Below are positions 1 to 6,645 of a stretch of 32,444 nt of DNA, one piece after another (position 1 is the first letter of the stretch; every line of letters starts with the position of its first letter). This DNA is from JBEIFW01 sp044370695 (GTDB lineage: Bacteria > Actinomycetota > Acidimicrobiia > Acidimicrobiales > Ilumatobacteraceae). The position numbers were made by a program, and so were the translations under genes. Below the pieces are notes generated by a model. It did not search any database. It was given only the letters and a program-made list of their open reading frames with translations, and was not told where the DNA came from. The stretch lies in contig JBILVB010000027.1 in the NCBI GenBank assembly GCA_044370695.1, forward strand, positions 1 to 32,444, read 5' to 3'.

Positions 1-2214
1 CCCGACGGCGTGCCCAAGGTGCAGGGACGGTTCGCGTTCTCCTCGGACCTGTGGGCCGACGGGATGTTGTGGGGCATGGCGCTGCGGTCGCCGCACGCCC
101 ATGCCCGTATCCGGCGCATCGACGTGTCCGCAGCGTGGCGGATCCCCGGGGTGGAGGTCGTCGTCACCGCCGACGACGTGCCTGGACTGCCCACCTACGG
201 CCTCATCGCGCCGGATCAGCCGGTGTTCGCCCGCGACGTCGTGCGCTACGTCGGTGAACCCGTCGCCGCGGTCGCTGCCGACCATCCCGAGACGTGCCGG
301 CGGGCCCTGGCTGCGATCGTCGTCGAGTACGAGCCGTTGCCGGTCCTCAGCGACCCCGAGGTGGCGATCGCCGGCGGTCACCCACCGATCCATCCCGACG
401 GCAACGTGCTGCGCCATCAGCGGATCGTCCACGGCGATCCCGAAGCGGCCGGCGTCGTCACCGTCGAGGGCACCTACGAGATCGGCATGCAGGACCAGGC
501 GTTCCTCGGTCTCGAGGCGGCGCTCGCCCTCCCCGATCCGGGGGGCGCGGGCGTCGAGCTCTACATCGCGACCCAATGGCTGCACGAGGACCGCAAGCAG
601 ATCGCGGCCTGTCTGGGCCTGCCCGAGGACAAGGTGCGCCTCGTGCTCGGCGGGGTCGGCGGGGCCTTCGGCGGTCGGGAGGACATCAGCCTGCAGGTCC
701 ACACCTGCCTGCTCGCGCTGCGAACGGGGCGCCCGGTGAAGATGCAGTACAGCCGGGAGGAGAGCTTCGTCGGTCACGTGCATCGCCATCCGGCCCGGAT
801 CTGGATGCGCCACCACGCCGCCGCCGACGGCACGATCGTGAAGATCGAGACCCGGATGGTGTTCGACGGCGGGGCGTACGCGTCGACGTCGTCGGCGGTG
901 CTGGTGAATGCGATCACCCATGCGCAGGGCCCCTATCGATGCCCCAACGCCGTCGTCGACGGGTGGGCGGTGCGCACCAACAATCCCCCGTGCGGGGCGA
1001 TGCGTGGGTTCGGTGTCGTGCAGGCGTGCTTCGCCCACGAGCGCCAGATGGACAAGCTGGCGGCCGCTGTCGGGCTCGATCCGGTCGAGCTCCGGCTGCG
1101 CAACGCGATGCGCACCGGCGACCTGTTGATCACCGGGCAGCCCGTCGAGTCCGTGGCCCCGGTCGAGCGGTGCATCCGGGAGACCGCCGCGATCCCGCTG
1201 CCGCCGGCCCTGGCCGAGGACTGCGACGTGATGGCGATCCCGGGTGGCGCCGGGCGCACGGCCGACCGGACCCACATCCGGCGCGGGGTCGGCTGGGGGG
1301 TGTCGATCAAGAACATCATGTATTCCGAGGGCTTCGACGACTACTCGACGGCCCGCTGCCGCCTCGCCGACGGGGTCGCCACGCTGCACTTCGCGACGGC
1401 AGAGGTCGGCCAGGGATTCGTGACCATCGCCGGGCAGATCGCCCGGACGATCCTCGGGGTCGACGACGTGCTCCTCGAGCCGATGGACACCCGGATCGGC
1501 TCGGCGGGTTCGACGTCGGCCTCCCGTCAGACCTGGATGTCCGGTGGTGCGGTCGACGCTGCGTGCCGCAAGGTGCGCGAGCGGCTCTTCGAGCACGTCG
1601 CCGCCGGATGGAACGTCGACCCCGTCCGGCTCGCGATCGTCGACGACACCGTCGTCGACACCGTCGAGCCGTCTCGGTGCATCGGGCTCGCCGAGGCGAC
1701 GGCGGGCGTGTCGTTCGAGGAGACCGTCGAGTACCACCATCGGCCCACCGAGGACCTCGACGAGAACGGCCAGGGCCGTTGCCACGTGGCCTTCGCCTTC
1801 GTGGCCCACCGGGCCGTCGTCGACGTCGACCCCGAACTCGGGCTGGTCAAGGTGGTGCAGGTGGCCACCGCCCAGGACGTCGGGGTGGCGCTCAACCCGC
1901 TGTCGGTACTCGGCCAGATCGAGGGGGGCATCGCCCAGGGGCTCGGGCTCGCGGTGATGGAGGAGCTCGTCATCACCGACGGTCGGATCCGCAACGCATC
2001 CTTCACGGATTACCTGTTGCCCACGTTCCTCGACGCACCGGTCGTCGATGCCGTGTTCGTCGAGGAACCCGACCCGCAGGCCCCGTTGGGGGCGAAGGGG
2101 GTCGGCGAGCCGCCGTGCATCTCGGTGACCCCGGCGATCGTGAACGCCATCGTCGACGCGGTCGGCCGGAGCATCGACCGCACCCCGGTGCGGCCTCCGG
2201 ACCTGTGCCTGTGA
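1..2214 (+). CDS. Xanthine dehydrogenase-type molybdopterin-binding large subunit (5' partial)
   Basis: The frame is open from base 1 (P-D-G-V-P-K-V-Q-G-R-F), so the true start lies left of the window; the GTG at 10 is internal. The protein is the large molybdenum-cofactor subunit of the xanthine dehydrogenase / aldehyde oxidase family, which hydroxylates purines or aldehydes with electrons leaving through FeS and FAD subunits. Visible marks are the N-terminal substrate-channel domain, GGVGGAFGGRED near codon 217, AMRGFG, and GAKGVGEPP near the C-terminus, where the Glu at about codon 703 is the family's catalytic base. It resembles the D-type subunit of actinobacterial xanthine dehydrogenases. 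FeS and FAD subunits are not in the window and may lie upstream. A phosphoribosyltransferase follows, which fits purine metabolism. Exact substrate is inference. Confidence 0.88.
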   Translation, partial: PDGVPKVQGRFAFSSDLWADGMLWGMALRSPHAHARIRRIDVSAAWRIPGVEVVVTADDVPGLPTYGLIAPDQPVFARDVVRYVGEPVAAVAADHPETCRRALAAIVVEYEPLPVLSDPEVAIAGGHPPIHPDGNVLRHQRIVHGDPEAAGVVTVEGTYEIGMQDQAFLGLEAALALPDPGGAGVELYIATQWLHEDRKQIAACLGLPEDKVRLVLGGVGGAFGGREDISLQVHTCLLALRTGRPVKMQYSREESFVGHVHRHPARIWMRHHAAADGTIVKIETRMVFDGGAYASTSSAVLVNAITHAQGPYRCPNAVVDGWAVRTNNPPCGAMRGFGVVQACFAHERQMDKLAAAVGLDPVELRLRNAMRTGDLLITGQPVESVAPVERCIRETAAIPLPPALAEDCDVMAIPGGAGRTADRTHIRRGVGWGVSIKNIMYSEGFDDYSTARCRLADGVATLHFATAEVGQGFVTIAGQIARTILGVDDVLLEPMDTRIGSAGSTSASRQTWMSGGAVDAACRKVRERLFEHVAAGWNVDPVRLAIVDDTVVDTVEPSRCIGLAEATAGVSFEETVEYHHRPTEDLDENGQGRCHVAFAFVAHRAVVDVDPELGLVKVVQVATAQDVGVALNPLSVLGQIEGGIAQGLGLAVMEELVITDGRIRNASFTDYLLPTFLDAPVVDAVFVEEPDPQAPLGAKGVGEPPCISVTPAIVNAIVDAVGRSIDRTPVRPPDLCL

Positions 2215-2260
2215 GCCTCTGGTACCGTCGGCGGACCGGCCGTCTCAGGAGGTCCCCCCG

Positions 2261-2764
2261 ATGTCAGACGAGCGCGAAATCCTCACCTGGGAGCGCTTCG
2301 GCACTGCGTCGCGCGAGCTGGCGCAGATGGTGCACGACGACGGCTACGAGCCCGATCTGATCCTGGCCATCGCCCGTGGTGGTCTGCTCGTCGCCGGTGC
2401 CCTCGGCTACGCGCTCAGCGTGAAGAACCTGTACACGATGAACGTCGAGTACTACACCGGGGTCGACGAGCGGCTCGAGGTGCCCATGATCCTGCCGCCC
2501 GTGCCGGATCTCATCGACGTGTCGGAAGCCCGGGTGCTGATCGCCGACGACGTCGCCGACACCGGCCACACGTTGGCGGCCGTGATGCAGTTCTGCCAGG
2601 GCAAGGTGGCCGAGGTGCGCTCGGCCGTCCTGTACGAGAAGCCCCGTTCGGTGGTGCGCTGCGAGTACGCCTGGTGCACGACCTCGGCATGGATCAACTT
2701 CCCGTGGTCCGACCAGGAGCCGATCTCTGCCGGAAAGGCCGGCACCGGCCGCGCGGACGCCTGA
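2261..2764 (+). CDS. Type I phosphoribosyltransferase, purine-base type
   Basis: A 167-residue type I phosphoribosyltransferase, probably joining PRPP to a purine base such as xanthine, hypoxanthine or guanine. The PRPP-binding loop is at residues 92-104 (VLIADDVADTGHT), with the two acidic residues followed by the small-residue loop, and an ARGG motif lies near residue 45. The ATG at 2261 follows a strong ribosome site, AGGAGG, with eight bases between. A TACCGT hexamer just after the preceding stop may be a -10 box. Together with the xanthine dehydrogenase subunit upstream it suggests a salvage/degradation branch point for purine bases. The base specificity cannot be read from the sequence. 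Confidence 0.82.
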   Translation: MSDEREILTWERFGTASRELAQMVHDDGYEPDLILAIARGGLLVAGALGYALSVKNLYTMNVEYYTGVDERLEVPMILPPVPDLIDVSEARVLIADDVADTGHTLAAVMQFCQGKVAEVRSAVLYEKPRSVVRCEYAWCTTSAWINFPWSDQEPISAGKAGTGRADA

Positions 2765-2770
2765 TCGGCG

Positions 2771-2796
2771 GGCCGGCGCCCGTCGGCGCGCTGGCC
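2771..2796. terminator. Hairpin between convergent genes, possible bidirectional terminator
   Basis: GGCC-G-GCGCC, loop CGTC, then GGCGC-GCT-GGCC: five base pairs, a small internal loop and four more pairs. It sits in the 33-base gap between the convergent phosphoribosyltransferase and CMD genes. There is no T-tract, so it is only a candidate. Confidence 0.4.
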
Positions 2797-2797
2797 G

Positions 2798-3313
2798 TCA
2801 GATCGACGGTGCGGGCAGCACGAGGGTGTCCATCTGGTCGGGTTCGAGGCCGAGCGAGATGAGCACCTTCGACATGCCGAGGAACAGCGTGAGTGCGAGC
2901 GCCAACTCGGTGATCTCCGCGGCGCTGTAGTGCTCGGTCATCGCGGACCGGGTGGCCGGCGGGATCGAGGCCGGGTCGCCCAGGAAGGCGTCGGCGAAGG
3001 CCAGGACGGCCTTGTGGGCGTCGGGCAGCGACGAGGCCTCGTACCCCTCGTCGATCAGGCCGACCATCGCTTCGTCGAGACCGGCCGCACGGGCCGAGTC
3101 GAATCGGACGTTGCGTCAGAACCCGCAGTCGGTGATCCGGGCGTTGCGCATGCGGGCCGTCTCCTTGAGGTCCGGCGAGACGATCCCCCTCGACCACAGG
3201 GTGCCGTACAGGCGCCCGAAGGCCTCGTTGAGCTCGGGACGGTGGGCGAGGACGGTGCGCAGGTTCGCCGGCTGGCCGGGGAGGGCGGACGGTGCTCGGG
3301 GCGTGGTGGACAT
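2798..3313 (-). CDS. Probable selenoprotein: CMD/AhpD-like protein with CxxU motif (in-frame TGA = Sec66)
   Basis: Reading minus from ATG at 3313 (GGAGG ribosome site six bases upstream) gives 65 codons ending ...RITDCGF, then TGA at 3118-3116, then an uninterrupted continuation RNVRFDSARAAGL to the terminal TGA at 2800-2798. Both halves belong to the carboxymuconolactone decarboxylase / AhpD-like helical family. The TGA falls on the second redox residue of the family's CxxC motif, giving C63-G-F-U66. Total length is 171 residues against 172 for the adjacent intact paralogue, and the join aligns without a gap (FDSARAAGLDEA with YDAAVAAGLTEA). A SECIS-like hairpin follows at 3100-3079. Read as Sec, the protein would be a thiol/selenol oxidoreductase or peroxidase-like enzyme; the substrate is unknown. 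Alternatives are a TGC-to-TGA mutation or a sequencing error. No selA, selB, selC or selD is in the window, so decoding capacity is unproven. Confidence 0.75.
3079..3100 (-). promoter_or_regulatory. Candidate bacterial SECIS element
   Basis: On the minus strand, 15 bases after the TGA: GAC (3100-3098), an unpaired U (3097), CGGCC (3096-3092), loop CGUGC (3091-3087), GGCCG (3086-3082), GUC (3081-3079). This is an eight-pair stem with a single bulged U on the 5' side and a five-base loop whose second base is G. The loop begins 24 bases after the UGA. Known bacterial SECIS elements have an apical loop roughly 16-37 bases after UGA, a G in the first loop bases and, in E. coli fdhF, a bulged U just below the loop. 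Chance GC hairpins are common in this DNA, so the hairpin alone is weak; its position and shape together are persuasive. Confidence 0.6.
3116..3118 (-). other. In-frame TGA codon, candidate selenocysteine codon
   Basis: This is the only interruption of the 172-codon CMD frame. It stands where the AhpD-type CxxC motif has its second cysteine, one base away from the Cys codon TGC. The next base is C, a weak context for UGA termination. The gene's own final stop is also TGA (2800-2798), so the cell would have to tell the two apart through a local signal. Confidence 0.7.
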
Positions 3314-3336
3314 CGGTGACCTCCGAGTGGACGAGC

Positions 3337-3855
3337 TCAGTGGAGCACGCCGTCGGGACGGGGTGCGGGGACGGTGGCGGGGGCGGTGACCGGTTCGTCG
3401 GCGCCGAGGACCAGACGGAATCGGCCGAGGCCGTCGAACATGCCGAGCGCGACGGTGAACGCCACGAAGGCGGCGTCGTCCATACCCGCCTTCACGGCGT
3501 CGGCCATGTCGTCGGTCAGCGCGTGCACGTCCATCGCGAACACCTCGGCGTACGCGATGCACGCCTTCTGGTGCTCGGTGAACAGCGGTGCATCGAACCA
3601 GGAGGCCACGGCGGCGGCCTGTGCCTCGGTGAGCCCGGCGGCCACGGCGGCGTCATAGCGGAGCAGCGCCTGGGTTCGGTCGCCATGGAGTTGGGCGATC
3701 CGCAACCGGCACAGCTCGAGCACGACCGGGTCGACGAGACGCTCGGACCACAACAGGCCCAGGTATCCCGCGAAAAGGTCGCGCAGATCGGGGCGCAGCC
3801 GCAGGACGCGCTCGAGGGCGGTGGGCCCGTCGGCTTCGACGCTCAACCAGGTCAC
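3337..3855 (-). CDS. CMD/AhpD-like protein lacking the CxxC redox motif
   Basis: A 172-residue carboxymuconolactone-decarboxylase-like helical protein with GTG start at 3855. It is a paralogue of the next gene downstream (23 bases away): ELCRLRIAQ and YDAAVAAGLTEAQ align with ETARMRNAR and FDSARAAGLDEAM of the selenoprotein candidate. Where that protein has C-G-F-U, this one has D-R-T-Q, so it has no redox pair; its few cysteines are elsewhere. It may be a structural partner, a non-redox CMD, or part of a hetero-oligomer; CMD proteins usually form trimers or hexamers. It lies 24 bases after the FAD oxidoreductase in a four-gene operon. A TCCCC/GGGGA hairpin (3863-3877) precedes its start and could mask a weak ribosome site. 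Confidence 0.8.
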   Translation of the reverse strand: MTWLSVEADGPTALERVLRLRPDLRDLFAGYLGLLWSERLVDPVVLELCRLRIAQLHGDRTQALLRYDAAVAAGLTEAQAAAVASWFDAPLFTEHQKACIAYAEVFAMDVHALTDDMADAVKAGMDDAAFVAFTVALGMFDGLGRFRLVLGADEPVTAPATVPAPRPDGVLH

Positions 3856-3879
3856 GGCAGCATCCCCACGGCGGGGACC

Positions 3880-5427
3880 CTACCCGCGCTCGGCGAGGAT
3901 CGTCAGCGCCGTGTTGCGGCCGCTGGCGCCCCACACCCCGGCACCCGGGAACGTCGCGGCGCCGGTCAGGTAGAGACCGCGGACCGGTGTGCGGTACCGG
4001 GTGAGCTCGGGGACACGTCCGAGGAATGCGGCGAGTGCGCCGCCGGCGAAGCTCGTCGCGTGCCCCTTGGGCATCGAGAACTCGGACTCGTACTCGACCG
4101 GGGTCATCGCCCGCCAGCGGCGCACGCCGTCGAGGAAGCCTGGCTCGACGAGCCGACCGAGCACGTCGAGCCAGCGGGCCGGTTCGGCCGAACCGGCCCA
4201 GCCGCCCTGGAGGCGGTACGGCGTGAAGAGCACCTCGAGGCTGAACACGTGGTCGTCGCCGGGCCGCATCGAGGGGTCGAGCACCGACGGTGTGTTGGCG
4301 AACAGCATCGGCTCGTCGGCGACCTGACCACGACCCATCGCGGCGTGGGCCTCGTGCATGGCGGCGAGCGTGGGGGCGACGATCGTCGTGGCGTGTGCCG
4401 GGTCGAACCCGAGGCGGGCCACGAGGCCGGCGTCGAGCTGGCTGAAGTGCGGGGGAGCGGCGACGACCGCGTCGAGCTTGGACTCGTAGCCCTCGTGGTG
4501 CGGGGTGCGGCGCCACCGCTCGATCACCGGTGCCGCACCGGCCGGCGGGTTGCGCAACCAGGCGAGGAACGTCGAGTGCGGGTCGCAGGCCGAGACCACG
4601 ATGGGCGCAGTCAGCTCCTCGCCACCGGCCAGCCCGACGCCTCGCACCCGTTCGCCCTCGCAGGTGATCGCCTCGACCCGAGCGCCGCACCGCACCGTGC
4701 CGCCGGCGGCGAGCAGCGCATCGCGCAGGGCGTCGGTCAGCGCGCCGCTCCCGCCGACGGGCCGCCCGACCGGCGAGGCGTGCTTCATCGCGTAGGTGAT
4801 GGCGCCCAGCCCGGTGCCCGGGAACTCGGGCGACAGCCCCCACACGGCCGGGCCCACGACGACGGCGGGGGCGAGGAGCGCCTCTTCGGTGAAGAACGAA
4901 CGAAGGACGTCGCCGACGCTCATCCGGCTCCATCGCAACAGCGTCGACACGCCACGCCCGTGGCGTTCGAGCACCCGGCGCAGCAGCCGTGCCCGGGTCG
5001 GGGGGACGGCGGCACAGGCGAGCGCCAGGTCGGCGACCGGCCGCGCCGCCGCCAGGTACCGCCGGTAGCCGTCGACCTGGTCCGGGTAGGTGAGCGCGAG
5101 GGCGTCGAGCGTGCGGTCGACGTCGTGGAAGATCGGCCACGCCGGCCCGCCCGCCCACGACAGCGAGACCTGGCAGGGGTCGACCTCGAGATAGCGAAGG
5201 CCGTGGTCCGCGAGGCCGAGCTCGTCGAGCATCGGGGTCGAGCGCACGACCCCGTGGTCGCAGTTGCAGATGTTGACCCGGGCACCGAGGGCGTCGACGG
5301 TGGAGGCGCACCCGCCGACGGTGTCTCGGGCCTCGACGACGGTGGTGCGCAGGCCTGCTCGCGCCAGGTACGCCGCGCAGGCCAGGCCGTTGTGGCCCCC
5401 GCCGACGACGACGGCGTCGAGGCTCAC
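3880..5427 (-). CDS. Phytoene desaturase-like FAD-dependent oxidoreductase
   Basis: About 515 residues, in the phytoene dehydrogenase / amine oxidase-like flavoprotein superfamily. The N-terminal dinucleotide-binding fold is clear: LDAVVVGGGHNGL with the Gly cluster at residues 9-14, then VVEARDTVGGCAST. The C-terminal FAD-contact segment reads GLYLTGAATFPGAGVWGASGRN. The start chosen is GTG at 5427, which overlaps the RidA stop by four bases (GTGA); an ATG at 5463 in the same frame would give a 40-base overlap and a tail with no similarity to the fold. The family includes carotenoid desaturases and many oxidases of unknown substrate. No carotenoid genes lie nearby, so a carotenoid role is not supported. 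Confidence 0.82.
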   Translation of the reverse strand: MSLDAVVVGGGHNGLACAAYLARAGLRTTVVEARDTVGGCASTVDALGARVNICNCDHGVVRSTPMLDELGLADHGLRYLEVDPCQVSLSWAGGPAWPIFHDVDRTLDALALTYPDQVDGYRRYLAAARPVADLALACAAVPPTRARLLRRVLERHGRGVSTLLRWSRMSVGDVLRSFFTEEALLAPAVVVGPAVWGLSPEFPGTGLGAITYAMKHASPVGRPVGGSGALTDALRDALLAAGGTVRCGARVEAITCEGERVRGVGLAGGEELTAPIVVSACDPHSTFLAWLRNPPAGAAPVIERWRRTPHHEGYESKLDAVVAAPPHFSQLDAGLVARLGFDPAHATTIVAPTLAAMHEAHAAMGRGQVADEPMLFANTPSVLDPSMRPGDDHVFSLEVLFTPYRLQGGWAGSAEPARWLDVLGRLVEPGFLDGVRRWRAMTPVEYESEFSMPKGHATSFAGGALAAFLGRVPELTRYRTPVRGLYLTGAATFPGAGVWGASGRNTALTILAERG

Positions 5428-5813
5428 GGCGCCGCAGCGATCAGGGCGATCTCCATCCGCCATTCGGGGCGGGCCAGCGCCGGCACGGTCACGAGCGTCG
5501 AGGCGGGCCGATGGCCGGCCATGGCCCGGTCGCGGGCGGCCATCACGACCGGCAGGTCCTCACCGACGACGACGAAGGTGGTGACCGACACCGTGTCCGA
5601 CACGGTCATCCCGGCGGCGTCGAGCAGGGTGAGCAGGTTGTCCCACACGGTGGCCGCCTGCTCGGCGAGCGAGTCCGGGACCGTGCCGTCGGCCCGGGTG
5701 GGCACCACGCCGCTCGTGACGAGCAGGCGCTGCCCGGGAGGCACGATCATGGCGTGGCTGTACGCCGCCGCCGGTGGGGCAAGGGTGGGAGGGGTGCACG
5801 GCTCGGCAGCCAT
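5424..5813 (-). CDS. RidA/YjgF-family protein
   Basis: A 129-residue RidA (YER057c/UK114) family protein; members typically hydrolyse reactive enamines/imines released by amino-acid-processing enzymes. The family pattern is visible in LLVTSGVVP near the N-terminus, the central helix QAATVWDNLLTLLDAAGM followed by VVSVTTFVV-like strands, and the C-terminal EWRMEIALIAA, whose Arg is expected to bind the substrate carboxylate. It is the first gene of the operon leading to the FAD oxidoreductase and the two CMD proteins. The start at 5813 is 35 bases from the divergent creatininase start; TACTTT lies eight bases before the ATG. A deaminase-accessory role next to an amine-oxidase-like flavoenzyme is plausible inference. 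Confidence 0.83.
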   Translation of the reverse strand: MAAEPCTPPTLAPPAAAYSHAMIVPPGQRLLVTSGVVPTRADGTVPDSLAEQAATVWDNLLTLLDAAGMTVSDTVSVTTFVVVGEDLPVVMAARDRAMAGHRPASTLVTVPALARPEWRMEIALIAAAP

Positions 5814-5848
5814 GGCCAGGAAAAGTACAGGCGTTAGGGTGCCGGGCC

Positions 5849-6628
5849 GTGCCCGTTGCCTCGCGTCACCTCGCCGACCTGTCGTGGCCGCAGATCGCTC
5901 GCCGCCTGTCGCCGTCCTCGGTGCTGGTGCTCCCGATCGGCGCTGTCGAGCAGCACGGGCCTCACCTGCCGGTGTCGACCGACCTGGTGATCGCCGAGGA
6001 GACGGGCAAGGCGCTCGTGGAACGCCATGGCGCCGATCTCGATCTGTGGCTGCTGCCGTCGCTCGCGTACACGAAGTCGAACGAGCACGCCGGGTTCGTC
6101 GGGAGCTTCTGGCTGGGAGCCGACACCCTGCTCAAGGTCCTCGACGACCTCGGCCGGTCGGTGGCGCAGCTCCCCGCCGACCGGTTGGTGTTCCTGAACG
6201 GTCACGGAGGGAACTCGGCGCTGCTGCAGGTGGCGAACCGGGAGCTGCGGCTCGCCCACGGACTGCGCACGTTCCTCACGCACCCGGGGGTCCCGCCGGA
6301 TCAGGGCGGCACGTCGCCCGCCGCCGAGCTGGGCATGGGCATCCACGGCGGCCTCGAGGAGACGTCGGTGATGCTGCACCTGCGCCCGCACCTCGTCGAT
6401 CTCTCGGTGGCCACCCGGAACGTCCCCGAGAAGCTGGCGGCCAACTCCCACGTCCGCTTCGGCGGTCGGGTCGCCTTCGGCTGGTTGGCTCGGGATTTCG
6501 GCCCCGACGGCCATATCGGCGACCCGACGGCGGCGACGCCCGGGCTCGGCGAGGAGCTGTTCGACGGCTCGGTACGCACCCTCGCCGCCGCGATGGCCGA
6601 GGTGGCCACGTTCGACTTCGGCCGATGA
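5849..6628 (+). CDS. Creatininase-family amidohydrolase
   Basis: About 259 residues of the creatininase family, binuclear-metal cyclic-amide hydrolases. Metal-ligand motifs are seen: VEQHGPHLPVSTD with E34, H36 and D45; NGHGGN at 117-122; and HGGLEETSVML. The GTG at 5849 is chosen because it starts right before the conserved N-terminus and follows TAGGGT by eight bases; an upstream ATG at 5774 would run antisense into ridA. The next gene, an M20 amidohydrolase, overlaps or follows directly, so the pair may open and then hydrolyse a cyclic ureide or lactam. Related family members act on creatinine, formamidopyrimidines or peptides, and the substrate is not determined here. Confidence 0.83.
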   Translation: MPVASRHLADLSWPQIARRLSPSSVLVLPIGAVEQHGPHLPVSTDLVIAEETGKALVERHGADLDLWLLPSLAYTKSNEHAGFVGSFWLGADTLLKVLDDLGRSVAQLPADRLVFLNGHGGNSALLQVANRELRLAHGLRTFLTHPGVPPDQGGTSPAAELGMGIHGGLEETSVMLHLRPHLVDLSVATRNVPEKLAANSHVRFGGRVAFGWLARDFGPDGHIGDPTAATPGLGEELFDGSVRTLAAAMAEVATFDFGR

Positions 6629-6645
6629 GCACAGGAGCGCGGGAC

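Noticed and set aside
2798..3313. CMD gene as a pseudogene or as two separate short genes
   Set aside because: There is only one stop, at the functional redox residue. Both halves keep family sequence and normal length, a SECIS-like hairpin follows at the right distance, and the second half has no ribosome site of its own. A point mutation is not excluded.
3852..3863. Four-codon frame ATG-CTG-CCG-TGA overlapping the GTG of the Cys-less CMD gene
   Set aside because: It is a single very short occurrence without a repeated unit or a clear ribosome site, so coincidence is likely.
5774..5848. Longer creatininase-family protein starting at ATG 5774
   Set aside because: The extra 25 residues are antisense to the ridA start, show no family similarity, and would place the start before the likely -10 box at 5835-5840.
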